Shown here: piece by piece, positions 23,191-37,000 of the stretch
Numbering within the stretch: position 1 is the first letter of the stretch
How the letters are laid out: the number at the start of each line of letters is the position of its first letter
From: Tetranychus cinnabarinus
Lineage: Eukaryota; Arthropoda; Arachnida; Trombidiformes; Tetranychidae
Assembly: GCA_022266195.1 (NCBI GenBank)
Contig: WHVY01000003.1
Span: 1,550,001-1,614,000 of the forward strand
Length of the DNA: 64,000 nt
Reading direction: 5' to 3'
The notes under the pieces: generated by a model
Told to the model about the DNA's origin: nothing
The model's input: the letters and a program-made list of their open reading frames with translations, nothing else
Database searches by the model: none
Program-made: the position numbers and the translations under genes

Positions 23191-24628
23191 ATGCCAAAGA
23201 AAAAATATAGTTTTCTTTTGACCGCCATGAATGCGTAAGTTGTTCAATTAAACTTTATTGTGATATAATGATAATTTTATCTTAATGTGCCTATCAAGAG
23301 CTGGTCCAGTTAATGCAGTTTTGGGATTCGGTGAATTATTAAAGCGACATGGACATGAAGTTACTTTCGCACATCGGAGCAAGTTCAGGAGAGTTGCTGA
23401 ATCACGTGGGTTCTTGTTCTTACCATTGAGTCAGGGACTTTTAGGGGACGATCAGACTATGTTAAATGCGATGGATTCCAATGCCGACACTTTCCGAATA
23501 GATCCTCTGGAACGTTATAGAAATGTTACTCAACAGGATAAAGAAAGATTAGCGGCTCTCGAGGCGGAATATCGTAATCTTGAACAGTGCCTTTTTGGAA
23601 TTGTTGCGGCTCACCAAACTCAATTTGATGCATTTGTCCACGATTTTTGTGACCTTACAAGAGCCTTATTTGCAACAAGACATCCTGTCATATCTTTATT
23701 GTCAGCAAATCCTCTTTGTTTATACGAAAATGGTCCACCTATATCATTTGGTTTCTCCACAACAAGCGATCCAAATGTTTGGGCAGAGGCAAAACGACTT
23801 TTTATTGAAGCCCATGAACTTAACATTGCTAGGACAAATACAATGTTGTCAGAATTTAATAGACCGGCAGTGTTCGATCCTCTGCGTCTTGTCCTTCCCG
23901 TCAAAACAATTGGCTTCTATCATTATCCAGCTCAATTAGATTACGAAGAATACTCTCCTAAAGAAGGAGGCTGGCACCGAATTGATTGCTTCATTAGATC
24001 AGTTGAGCCAGAGGGAATAAGTTTACCACTAACCTTTTTCGATAAACCTGGAAAATTAATCTATTTTTCGCTTGGGTCAATAGCGTCAAGTCATTTGGAT
24101 TTAATGCAACAGATAATTGATATCTTAGCCAAAGCCCCTCATAAATTTATCATTTCGAAAGGTATTAGAGGTGATGATCTTACATTGCATGATAATATGT
24201 GGGGTCAAAATCATCTTGATCAAATACAAGTTCTTGATTTGGTTGATTTAGTTATAATACATGGTGGTAATAATAGTTTAATGGAGACTCTTTATTACGC
24301 TAAACCATTCATTGTGATTCCTTATTTTTTCGACCAATACGATAATGCACAAAGAGTCGTTGACAAGAATATTGGATATCGCATAAATATCTGGGAGATC
24401 AACGAGGAGCGTCTTCTAAATTGCATTGAATCAGCATTAAATGATGTAGAAAAGCACAATCGAATTAGAGAAATCTCTCAAAGCATGAAAAGTTCTGATA
24501 GTGGTACGCAAGCTGTTAGAATGATCGAGACAATAATCGAGGAAGCAAAAGCTTCAAGATCGTCTTCAAGATCAGGCTCAATACCAAGCTCAAGACCAGG
24601 CTCAAGACCGGGCTCAAGTATGACATAG
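23191..24628 (+). CDS. UDP-glycosyltransferase of bacterial type, with His-to-Pro change at the catalytic position
   Basis: Two exons, join(23191..23234, 23299..24628), encode 457 residues. UGTs move a sugar from a UDP donor to small lipophilic molecules, for example in detoxification. The donor-binding signature is intact at about 336-361: HGGNNSLMETLYYAKPF followed by PYFFDQYDNAQRV. There is no signal peptide and no C-terminal membrane anchor, unlike animal UGTs, so a soluble cytosolic enzyme of the bacterial macrolide-glycosyltransferase type is likely. Spider mites are known to have acquired such UGTs from bacteria. In the N-terminal motif, bacterial enzymes have GHVNP with the catalytic His; here the splice gives NAAGPVNAV, so Pro18 replaces it. 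The C-terminus ends in a Ser/Arg/Pro/Gly repeat (SRPGSRPGSS) from 9-12-base tandem repeats at about 24556-24618. The substrate cannot be told. Confidence 0.9.
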
Positions 24629-25405
24629 CGAAAAGGAAAAAGACTGATACACTTACCTTCATCCAGAATTCCCGATCTCTCTAGTGTTGGTCGATCAAGC
24701 AATTTAAGTTGAATCAATTTTATAATCTCAACAATTTGTGTATAGACTGATTTTCAAAGTGGCGAAACAGCTACAATTTTTAAATATGTGAATATTGTTC
24801 AATAATTAAAAGGAAACCAAATATTTTTAATTTTTCAGTTTAAATTCATGTTTCACCATCATTTATTGTCCATTTAAAAAACATATTTTATGAAACTAAA
24901 GTAACCTAAACAGTTAAATTACATCTTGAAAATTTTTAAATCAAAATATTTAAACATTTTTGCAAAAGAATTTTGAAGTTGGCGGCGATTTCCTTAAATC
25001 TCTTATCAAAATTGCATTGAGTTGTTAAGTCTTTCAATAATTAAAAGTTCAATGAAAGTTCAGCCTTGAATTATCCGAAACGGACATCATTGAGTGAATT
25101 ATATTAACAGAGATAAATTAGTTAAAATATAAATTGAAAAACAAATTGAATTTTTTACATCAAATCGATTTGGCCGGGTTTTTGATCGATTCGATATTGA
25201 GTATTCGATTATCAATTAAATCGATTCTAATGTTGATCATTGATCAAGCCAACATTCCGTTTTGAAAATTTTTTTAAGGTCTTCAATTTAAAAGAATAAA
25301 TCTACTGATTCAAACATTGCTTTGATTGAATCTAATTTTCAATTGATTAGTATTTATATTTGACAATGTTTATAAGGTGAAATATCCTGCGACTGATATT
25401 CACAT
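24629..25405. other. Intergenic, between the UGT and MED16 genes
   Basis: AT-rich, with several ATCGATT-type motifs around 25150-25230. No gene was seen; it holds the UGT 3' UTR and the MED16 promoter. Confidence 0.35.
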
Positions 25406-28182
25406 ATGGAGCTTGTTTACTCAGTAACCTGTGCTAGTTCATCTTCTTCAAAGCGGCTAAATGATTGGTAAGATACCATTTCTTTTAAGTTGTCACTTTT
25501 AACAGCATTTATTTTCTCATTAATTTGTTTTTTATTTACAACAGGCTTGTTGATCGAAGATGTGTCAGTTCATTATCAAACAAAAATATTCTGGCATTTA
25601 CAAGTTTCTCGGATTTAACTGATAGTGAGCCTAAATATTTATCAACCCATGTTTATGTTATTGATTTAAACTTACCACATGAGCCAAACTTGTAAGTCAA
25701 CATTTATTCAATCATCTTAAATAATGGTTAAATGAACTCGCTTATTAATAATATTTCCTATTTACAGGGTAACAAAGCATGATGAAGATGTGACAATCTT
25801 GGAATGGGATAGTAGTGGAACCCGGCTTCTTATTGGCGATGCTTTTGGTAAAATTGAGATTTGGTCGATCAAAGATTTTCTTATAAACGACTGGTATCTT
25901 GTTAATTCATTCACTGCCTTCGGAGGTGAAAAGACTTTATCAGCTGTATGGTTTCACAATGGTATAAAGTCTATCATTGTCACGGACAAAAAAGATTCTT
26001 CTCATTCATATAGTGAAAAATTCATCAACGCTAAGTTTAATGCATCTGTGAGACAGTTTGGAGGTAAACCGGCCAATGGTTTCGTCGCTATCTCTGCTAG
26101 CGGACTTATTTGGTGTGCAGTCTATCTATCAGATAATTCAATTGTTACTGGAACTAAAATTTTAGGAAATTTCCGATCCAAATTAAAAATAGTCGACATT
26201 TGTTACACTCGAAATGGAGAATTTCTTATGATCACATCGAACGGATCAGTTGATTCTTCCATTAACTGCTACCGGGTCTCAATCAATTTGTCTTACTCCA
26301 ATTTAGGATCAGATAAGACTAAATGTACTATAACAAGTCAACCATTTTCAAGTTTTTATCTCAACTGTTCAAACGATATTGTTCAAGCCAATGGATATTC
26401 TTATGTGAACCATTTAAAATTTATTCTGAAAGAAACTGCCGATGCCGTGATTGTTGGTACTTCTGGGTCTTTAGGGTCAACAGTTGAACTATGGGTATTA
26501 CGTGATAAACCCGTACAACTACATAAGATGTATCAGCAAATTAAGAACAGTAATGGCGGTAGTGAATTCAATAACCAATCTCCAAAGACAACAGTTTGGC
26601 AATATTCATGCAGTGTCAATTATTATCAACCTATTGTGGCCATTACCACTCCTCGAGTCTCATTATATGATGTTAACCCACCTCTTTCGTATATCATGGT
26701 GTCTTACAGAGATAATACAGTTAATTGCTATATTCGTGAAAATTTAAAACGTATCTTTGCTATTGGTGTCAACTCTATTTCTCTTCAAAACAATCCCTCC
26801 AACAAATTCGGTATGGTCAACGTAAAATCTAACTCAAATCCAATAATCTCCAATATCGTCGATATGCAATTTTCATGGAGTGGCACCGCTTTAGCTCTCC
26901 TTGACACGAACTCTCAACTATTCGTTTACAGAATACCCCCGGTTACTGATCCGAAAGCAAGTTTCAATCCTGTATTTTTACAAACAATGCTTGAATACTG
27001 CCTTGTTAGTGGTAATGATTGGTGGGATATTCTTATATGTCTTCGTCCAACCATCATTGATTCTCTCTGTGATATGTTAACTGAAGGTTTTATGCAAAGA
27101 CAAACTCATGCACTCCAACAAAAGTACTATAATCGTTTTTTAGCCATTAAAGCATCACTTTATCGTTGTCTCAACCAAGGTAACAGTGGTACCTCTGGAC
27201 AAAACAAATCTGGCGATTGTTACACACTATTTATGCTCAACTCTATTTCTCACCTATTGAAATCTCTTTTACGGCCCAGTGTTAATGCTGATAAGGAAGG
27301 GCCAGCTGAGATGCTCAGTAATCTAATTCAAACCAAAGGAAATGATCCTATTTATTTCAATGTTGACAAACTTCTTCTTTGTCTTGAGCATAAAGACTTT
27401 TACGTTGAAACAGTTATTCTACAATCATTACAACAATTGAATCAGTGGATTGGAGATTTAGCTTTGTTTTTACTTGCCTCACTCCCACAACAGTTTCACA
27501 ATAATTATCGTTTTCCTGGGGTAAGTTTTTAACAGACATTTTTAATCTAATCGTTTCTTTATTAACTCTTTTCTTCTTCTATTTACAGGGAGGTTTAATT
27601 TACGATGTTAAATCTTTAAACACTTTACGAGAGCTTTTAGTAATAATTAGAATTTGGGGTTTGATCAATGAAAGCTGTCTTCCTAACTTTGTCATTCTAT
27701 CAAAAGATGTAGATGTGATTGGTCAAATATTTAAATTGCTTAGTCGCATGGTGGCTACTATGGGAAATGAACCCGATGAAAGTTTTCTTGATGAATGCTG
27801 TTCACTTCCTAACCAAGTCCTTATAACACAAATGGATTTAACACTTAAAGCTAGAGGAGTTACCAGTCCAGCAATGTTCATAAATCCGTCACCGTTACAG
27901 TTCCAATATTTTGCTGAAGCATCTTTCCTTAAATATCATATCAAAACTCACAGTGTGGATGGAGCCGTCGATAATTATAAATGTACCAAGATGGATACTG
28001 TTCGTCACATTGCTCTTGGAGCTAAAGATAGCATCAATGGAAACATCAGGATGTGCACTCGATGCTCGGCAATTTCACTCATTCAATCACAAAATAAATC
28101 ACCATCTACTCGTACATGGGACATGAGATGGTGTTCAAATTGTATTTGCGGAGGTCATTGGAAAGTTGACAATGAGTACTGA
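25406..28182 (+). CDS. MED16: Mediator complex subunit 16
   Basis: Four exons, join(25406..25467, 25545..25691, 25768..27520, 27589..28182), encode 851 residues (human MED16 is 877). MED16 is a tail-module subunit of Mediator, linking transcription factors to RNA polymerase II. The N-terminal half is WD40-like (for example TILEWDSSGTRLLIGDAFGK and KIEIWSIKDF). The middle is helical (YNRFLAIKASLYRCLNQGN). The C-terminus carries the Cys-rich segment typical of the subunit: CTRCSAISLI, then WDMRWCSNCICGGHWKVDNE. The start is the first ATG of a short exon. An AATAAA hexamer at 28467-28472 is a plausible polyA signal. Confidence 0.93.
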
Positions 28183-28993
28183 TTTTTCTTCAACAAGAAA
28201 ATTTGTATATTATATGCAAAAAAATCTGATCACAGAGTGTGTCAAGTTAATAGTAGAGAATGAAATCTTTACCCTTTGTCTACAAAAAATTAGTTTCAAA
28301 GTTGCTACTGATTTCAAATTTCTAAGTCCTTCCCTTTATCATGAACTTTTTTGCTGTCATCTTCTTAAGTCATAACCAATGTAAAACCGATCAACCATTT
28401 CATGTACTCCATTGTAAATAATACATTTGTATAACTTTATATTTATAAATTTCCAGTAAATCCAAAAATAAATATTACATAGTAATAACAATTGAAAAAT
28501 GAATTATTTAATTGTCAATTTAAAAGCTCGTTTTAAATAAATTCAAATCTAAAAAAATCAAATTACCGTAAAATCAGTGGAATGATTTGTTGACTGTTTT
28601 GGCTCCAAGCCATTTTAAAGGCAAACAATGACAATTTAGGAAGAGGATATTTAATTGTTTTAATTAATAAAAGTCAGAAACACGTCGGAAGTCTTAAATT
28701 CAGATAATCAATGGAATCATGAACCCTTAAACTTGACAGTGTTTAGTTTTTTATTTGTTTTATTAAGGCGTTTTAAACTTAAACACAATTAGTAATTCCT
28801 ATTCATTAAAATGTTTATCAAAACGGAAGGTTTATTATTATTTCACAAACCATGATGATGTCTTGATTTGAGGCAACATTTTGATACTTGTTCAAGTTGG
28901 GTCAACACTTAGCAATCAATTTAATGTTTTTAATTGTAAGTTATGTTCATGATTACATTTATAATAGTTATAATCTTATATTCAAAGTGAAAT
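28183..28993. other. MED16 3' flank and intergenic region
   Basis: Holds the MED16 3' UTR and its candidate polyA signal at 28467-28472. The rest is AT-rich without recognisable features. Confidence 0.35.
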
Positions 28994-29974
28994 ATGGTTT
29001 TACATCAAACTTATAAGTTATTAACCAAATTGTTACTAATTTCTTACCTTTTGGTAAGAAAAGTATCGACCGTAATTAGTGAGCCAACCACAGCAACAAG
29101 TAGTGAACATCATAACTCCAATAATCATAATCAAAACTCCGAAGTAAAATATCACAACCATCATTATCAAAACAATCAAAACAATGTTAACTCAAAAATC
29201 ATCTCTGATCATAGTCAATATTACCATCAAAATCAAAATTACAATCTTAACCCAAAGTCAAATCAAAAAATCCATAGTGTTCGTAAGATTGATGATAAAC
29301 TGACCAGACGGATGCTAACTGAAATGGTCTATTATCCACCTTTGAAACCATATTTCTCCTCTGAACCAGTTTCTCGAAGTTATCTTCCTCCTAATTATGA
29401 TAGAGTCGATCCTTGGCCAAGTCCATGGCCAAGTCAACCTCATGAAGAGGATCATGATGATCTTGAGAAGACGTTTCTTCATTATATCTTTCCAACTATC
29501 TTGGTAAGTTGATCCATTCCTTACACACTAGAAATCATTTTTTGATGATTACACAGAGAGAAATGTATTGATCAGTAATATCAATAGACATTAATATCGG
29601 GCAAAAATGTTGAAAATGATTGTTGACTTGTTTGTTTGTGTCTTGATTTCCAGGTAATTGGACTTGGATCTTTGATTATACCCATAATAGCAGTATTTTT
29701 CATCGCCTTCACTTACACCAACAGTGGAACTTGCATTAAATCAAAAAACAAATCTTTAATCGATAAACGTCGACCTCATCTGATTCCCAATATACTTGAT
29801 CTACTCGTTGCAGTTGAAAAAGCCTTTTCTAAAGGAGAAGCAAATTACAAGACTAAATTGAAAAGATTGATACCCAAAAAGTCTCGATCCATCTCATCAA
29901 ATTCACCATCATCTTCATCAAAAATATCAAATTCATCTCAATCCAAACACCATTCCAAGTTAATAACAAATTAA
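28994..29974 (+). CDS. Unidentified His/Asn-rich single-pass membrane protein
   Basis: Two exons, join(28994..29503, 29654..29974), encode 276 residues; I do not recognise the family. A hydrophobic N-terminus (LLTKLLLISYLLV) looks like a signal peptide with cleavage near residue 28. Then comes a low-complexity segment rich in Asn, His and Gln (about 35-95), then a more complex block with Pro and aromatic residues (YYPPLKPYF, PWPSPWPSQP), which is probably the conserved extracellular part. A strong transmembrane helix follows the splice (VIGLGSLIIPIIAVFFIAF, about 171-189), then a basic, Ser-rich C-terminus that is presumably cytoplasmic. The intron has good GTAAGT and CAG signals and removing it joins the frames. 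This supports a real gene of type I topology. Confidence 0.7.
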
Positions 29975-31066
29975 CCCTTAACTGTTCCCATAACCAAAAA
30001 AGCTAATCTTTGTACTTATCAAAAGTTTTATCCACTTTTCACATCCACATTTTCCTAACATACAATGTTTACATTTAACCTGCAATTGAAATTAACTTAT
30101 TAACCTTTTCAATGTAATACTTTCTCACTGTATTTAATTAAAAAATCAATCTATAAATCCATCATTTATCCACTAATCTAGTAAAAAAATAAACAAAAAG
30201 TAGTAAAACCGATGAAATATCAAGACCCATACAGTTAGTAAAAACATTGATAGATGTCACCGTTAAATATCTTTTAATGCATCAAATCCCTGTGTGAATG
30301 TTATTATAATAATAATGATGATAATAGTATTATTTTTCCTATAGAATGATATTTGCCTTCAAAAAAGTCTGGCCAATCAGGATAAGGATGATGATAAGAA
30401 GATGATGTAGACAGAGGTAAAAACGGAGGATAACTGGACGCAGACAGAGAGAAGATGAAACGCAAGACCTGTTGATGTAAAAAAAGTCAAGACCATTGGT
30501 TTGTAATGTAAAGAGAGAGGTTAACTTTACTACACTTTTTTACTAGTCAATTATTTGGAATCAAGAGTTAATTTTAATTACATCAACATCAAGATCATCA
30601 TCTTCCAAAAGGTAAACCTGAATAACCATTACTTTACCCGATAAAACCATCATCTCATTACTTGATTGTGAGTCTTTTATTCATTTGAAGTTCATTTTTC
30701 TTTTCATCTTCAATTGGATTCCCCGTGAAGTGACTATTTCAATAAGCTAGACCTTTTTTTACCCAACATCGTAATTACCCCGAAATCAATCTTCAATTCT
30801 TCATCTCTGTTACCCTGTGAAACCATAATCAATTAGCATACAAAACTGTTGGACAGCTCAAAAGTTATATTAAGTCATTTCAACGGTAAGTTGCTCCAAT
30901 CAAGGACTCAAGTTTCCTTTTTTACTTAATCTTCCAATACAAATCCAAGTCGATATGTAGCTTGAGTTTGTCCATTCAATTCCTTCAACAATTGAATTTG
31001 TAGTTGTTTTAAAAATTTTGCGTTTTCCTTATGTTTAAATAAATAGATTAATCATCAATCTGAACC
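29975..31066. other. Intergenic region upstream of cycle
   Basis: About 1.1 kb of AT-rich sequence that should contain the cycle promoter and 5' UTR. Upstream non-coding exons are possible. No TATA box or coding sequence is convincing. Confidence 0.35.
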
Positions 31067-34000
31067 ATGAGCTTAACAATAGGAGCTCATCCGAAGTACA
31101 GTTCCACCTCTAATAACATCAGCAACTCGGAGATGCTGGTTAGTGATGAAAGTAAAAAACATAACCACAGTGAAATTGAGAAACGCCGAAGGGACAAGAT
31201 GAATCATTATATCACCGAATTGTCGTGTTTAATTCCAATGTGCAATGCTATGTCACGTAAACTGGATAAATTGACCGTCCTCAGAATGGCAGTTCAACAC
31301 ATGAAAACAATCAAGGGTTCCATGAATGCTTTTGCTGGAAGCGGCAAAATAAGGCCGACTTTTCTCTCTGATGAAGCTCTACTCAAACTAATATCGCAAG
31401 TAAGTTGAATATTTCATGTATCTATTCAATTTTATTGCTCAAATGACATCCCGAGTTTGACAATTTTAATCTCTTTTCCATTTAAGCAGATATCAGAGGG
31501 ATTTTTATTTGTTGTAAGTTGTGATAGAGGAAGGATTTTATTTGTTTCTGGTTCAGTTTCACAGGTTCTCAACTATTCTCAGGTAAGCCATTGATTTAAA
31601 AACATTTAGCAACTATTTAACTACAACTTGGCCAAAAGATTTGTCAAATGTTTAAGCAAAGTTAACAAGTCAATGATGAAAAGCCTTATGATAGATGATT
31701 TTTACATTTAACTATTTGATCTGATTGTCTTTAACTCATCCAGGGCGATCTTTTAGGTCAAAACTGGTTCGATATATTGCACCCTAAAGACGTGGCAAAA
31801 GTCAAGGAACAACTGTCTTCATCTGACCTTTCACCCAAAGAAAGGTTGATTGATGCCAAAAGTGAGTTCATTTGAAAAACTTGTATCAACTTTCATATTT
31901 GCCAATCACATGAGACTTGATTGTTAACCAGCTCATGATATTAATGGAGCTCATGACCAGCTCATGAGCTCATGATATTAATTAACACTTAATGCGTAGT
32001 TTTAGGTCAGAACATGATATTTTGTTATGAAAAATCATAGCTGATTACGTTTTTGTTCAACCATCAAGTTTAATCAACTAGTTAATACATTTGCCATTTT
32101 TTCATGTCGCATGTTATTTTTGTGTTAACTTTCAACATTCTGGTTATTTGTTTGTTTTCTGCATAACTGTTTATCGAAGTGATCTGATGATGATAATGAT
32201 GTTGAAAACAAGGTGACATTTGATCGGATTAAAGGGCAAGATTAATTGAGGCCTTGTCAATTGCAGTCAACAGTTTTAAGACTCCAAATGAAAAGCAACA
32301 AAAAAATCTGATGATCAAATTAAATTTGCTTTCCTCTCATCTTTCACCATTCAATTCAACTACTTGCTTCCTAGTTTATCCCTACAATTTACCAGTTAAT
32401 TCCTATCATTTTGTGCTTAAACTTTTCTACAATGGTTAACTCATTGACTGTCTAATTGTTGCAATTCAACCATCAATACAAAATGAAATAAAAAATATTG
32501 TGTCGCTATTGTGGTAACACAATATTTAAGAAGCCTTTTCATTCACAACATTCACTTCATAATTAATTTGCATTTTATGTTTTCATTGTAAGTTATCAAC
32601 GATAATTTTGATCAAATGATTTGTTATAGCTATTAAAATACATAATTAGGTAAAAATGTAAAATTAGGTTCTTAACCAGTTCCATTGTTGACTTCATTGA
32701 AACAACAGTTTTTGTTGCCATTAACTAGACCTCAATATTGCTCAGGTCATCTTGAACATCACCTTATCTTGGACCATCAGTTGGCTTGGCCAGTCAATCA
32801 CAATTAAAACATTTCAATTTTCTGTTCTTCTCTCATTCAAATTGTTGTTATTGACAATATTCTTGTTTTTGATCAACTCTTTATCTTCAATTTGGAGTAA
32901 TTAATCAACAATTAATGGTTAAAATGTGAATAACATATTAAAATAATATGATGAGGTCTGAGGTCTAATTATTTGAAACTTTCTGAACCTTCCTTAAATG
33001 TTTGCTTCTCATTATTATCTTGACGAGGAAAAATAATTAATTATTGCTCACGTGACAGTTGATTTGTTTGGCTTCAAATATTTAACTTTTAATTACTTAA
33101 TTATATTCCATCAAATGTTAACCCTTCTGTCTAATTTTGATCAGACTTGCTTCATATAACTCAGTCTTTTTACCTTCAATTGTTCATTACAATGCTAACC
33201 TTGTTTTGAATAACATTTGCATTATCTTCAATTGCTATTTTCATTGCAGTTTTCAAATCAAATTGCATTTTGAATTAGCCAAAACTGATTGGAAAACTTT
33301 ATTGTTTTGTTAACATTCAATTGTTTAATCATTGATTCAACTGTTGATTCAACCATTGATCTAATTATTGAAATTTGTACTTGACCAATTTTGTTCATTA
33401 GCTGGTCAAACTGATGAATGTTGCTATTGATGAAGATGATGAGAGCATCAAATTACAATACTTTTTCATCTGATTTTATTTTGCTTCCACTAATCAATTT
33501 ACATTTGCTTGGTAAAAATAAAAGGAATTTAATCCTGAATCAACTTGACTTACTTCAATTAACTTGTCCATCTCAAGTTACCTGTTATAAGCTACTAGCC
33601 ATTTTGTTGTTAATCTGACAGAAAGCAAAGTATCACAACCACAAATATTTAGTCCTCTCATCATTAGGTTCACCTGAAATAACAATCAAAATTGAACCTG
33701 TTTTAGTATAAAAATATGGTTTAATAGTAGATCTATTCACCGATAAATTGCCGAGGCAACAGTAAACTACAAAACAATTTCAATTACAATTTATATTAAA
33801 AAAACAATTTCATGGTTATATTAAATTAAAATCCCAATAAATTGCTAACCTTTACTGATTGAACAAAATTGAATGCAACATTTTCAAAATCAGTATTTTC
33901 TTTCATTGTATTACATAAATTTTAATTCAACTGTTGACTATGAAAAAATGGTTTAAAGGCAAATTATGGTTAATAATGTTTTATTATTCGTTTGTTGATT

Positions 34001-37000
34001 AAAATCTCAATAATATTGAATTCAATGATTAATCTGTTTTGTGAATATTTTTCTTGATTTTGTTACAGCCATGTTACCAGTTAAATCAACGGCATCTCCA
34101 TCAAGTCAAGTAAATATGTCACCAGGAGCTAGGCGATCATTTTTTTGCCGAATGAAGTTTAAATCGATGCCCAGAGTGAAGGAAGAAGCCGATACAACAA
34201 CGGGTTACGCACAAAAGAGACGCAAATCTCAATCATCTGATAGGAAATATTGTGTTGTTCATTGTATTGGATATCTTAAATCATGGATCTCAACGAAAAT
34301 GTCTGTCACCGAGGAATCTGAAAATGAATCCGACATTTACAATATGAGTTGTTTAGTAGCCATTGGACGAACCTTGCCAAACCTATGTGGACCCACTCCT
34401 CATCAACCCGATATTTCAATAAAACCTATCAGCTATACTTCTAGACACACAATTGATGGTAAATTTTTGTTTGTTGACCAAAGGGCAACACTTATTTTAG
34501 GCTACCTTCCTCAAGAGCTATTAGGAACTTGTTGTTATGAATACTGTCATCATGAAGATCTAAAAATTCTTGCTGAAAGTCATCGTCTGGGTAAGTATTG
34601 AAAAAGGAATCAATCAAAAATATCAATCTTCACATTTCCAATACAATTGAACAAGTTATTGAGCTCATTCATTCCCAGTCTATAGCTTTTTACTCAGATT
34701 CTGCTTTTTTGGAGTTACTTTTTTATCTCATGAAGGAGTTCCTGTGTCCTGATGAGTCCAGATTAACAATAGAGTTTGCTCAACAACAATATTAACAATA
34801 TATTGTATAAATCAGTTGATATTTGCAAATTTACAGGCCAATTGCAGCATGTAAACAAACTGTGAATAACACCAGTGAATTAACACCAGAAAATTGTTGA
34901 AATGCTTCTTTTATTGAAAGTAAATTGAATAGATTAAAGTTAACAATAGATTGATGATTAGATTATAATTGCTGTTGACTAAAATTAAATGGATATATTT
35001 TTGAAAATATGATGTTTATTATTGACTATAACAATGTAAGGATTTACAACTCCATTGGATATCAACTGAAGTTGTCACTTACATTGTTTACAATTACATT
35101 TCCAATTCAATAACTCTGTTATATAATTTGATTATTACATTCAAGCTGTTTAAGGTACTTGATAAATTAGTTTAATAGATTTACCATCTTAACTTGAACA
35201 ACAATCGGTGTGATTATCGTTATTTAAATGTAAACAATTACAATCATATGGATGTCAGACTAGTCCAGACCTTATTTCAGACCTTATTTATGGCAATTTG
35301 ATTACAATTTAAAATTAACTAATTATCATAATCAGAGAAATTATGAGCATCAATAAGATGATAATTGAAGTTCAATTATCCACCTTAACTGTAAGGTTTC
35401 CTGAAGGATTGTTTTTATCCTGAAAGGTTAGGAATTGAATTGATCCAATTTATAATGCAATGATCTTTGAGACCAAGCAGTTGTAACTCAATTAATATTT
35501 ACAATTACCTTTAGATCAGTCTTATTAAGTGCATCTCTTGATGATGTTGATTAGGTATCAATAAATTGATTATTGGTTCAATTTAGACTTTTGCCCAAAA
35601 TTCAGTTTATATGTTATTTTAATCAACAACTGTTGATTGGTTGTATAACAATTGAACAACCTACATTAAATTGAGTCACTCAAAGGTTTACAAGTTGGTT
35701 GAAAGATCACTTTTATCTCTGTTTGCAGGTTAATTTAGCGAAAATCAACTAATTTGTTTCGGTTAATTATGTAACCTGTTACAATTTGTTTACTCAAGTT
35801 ACATCTGTCTGATTGACTCAGTTAACTACAATTAATTGTTGCTTATTTTTATTTCAGGCTTGGAAGCTTCGGGAGAAAACTCAAAATCAGCTGGATATCG
35901 ATTCAAAACCAAGTCAGGGCCGTACATTTGTCTTCAAACAAATTGGAAAACATTCCGAAATCCTTGGACCAAAGAGTTTGAATTTTTAATAGCTGTTAAC
36001 ACTTGTGTATCTGATATTGATAAAGTTGAAAGCTCAGTTAATGTTGAAAATAGCAACAATAATAACAATAACTATGTGACTGCCAGTTGGAAGACGTCGA
36101 GTACAGTTGATGATATACTTTTCCGAATAAGTGATTCCTGTAAAAATCGAGCTCACAAGTCAAATGGAAACAGCAATTCAAGTAATACTGGCACAAATAA
36201 TACAACCAATGGTAATAATTTAGGTGTTGGTAACGGAGGTACTTCATCAAATGAACAATCTTCCACTGGTTATTCATCGACAGACACTCGAAGTGTACAA
36301 AAGATGCTGGCTTCATCAAGGGTTGCTCTTTGGAAGATTGGTCGATACATTGCAGATGAAGTAATCGAGAATCAACGGCGTTATGAAGAGTCCAATTTTT
36401 TACTATCAGCTTCACCATATTCATCATCAACAATACCCATTACAAATACATTTGTCAGTACAGACAGTGAATTTGATAAATTGAAAAAATGGAGGCCTGA
36501 TAATGTAGCAAGAGGTTTAATCGCATCACAAATAAAGTCTTCAGGACTTATTCAGTTAGACAACCTCCATTCTCAACAGCAACAGCAATCGCAACTTGGA
36601 CCAAGCAATCCAACAAATAGTGTTAATACCAATAACAGTCTTAACAGTAATTGTAATAACAATAACAACAATGTTGTTGCTAATAATGTAAATAAAAATG
36701 AGATAAACAGTAGTTCTAGTGGAAATGATAGCAATATTTGGTTAGATTCTGGTTCTTTAGCAACTCTGGCTGGACCTTCTGCGGTTGAAAGTGATTTAAG
36801 TTTAACTGTATCAGATAATGAAGGAGTGACCAGTATATCCAGTATATCTACCGGTAATTGTACAATGGAAACAGATACAAGCTCATATGGAACAAATGGT
36901 GTTGATACGAAAAGCTCATATAGACATGAAAATAATTATGATCCATTAGGTGTTGGTGGAAGAACCACTAATTCTGGAAGCTCTCTTCCCAATGGAATCA

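Noticed and set aside
23580..23939. 119-codon plus-strand frame and a 94-codon minus-strand frame inside the UGT
   Set aside because: Both are shadows of the UGT coding sequence in other frames.
36038..36433. 131-codon minus-strand frame in cycle exon 5
   Set aside because: Antisense to the Asn/Ser-rich coding region of cycle; composition effect only.
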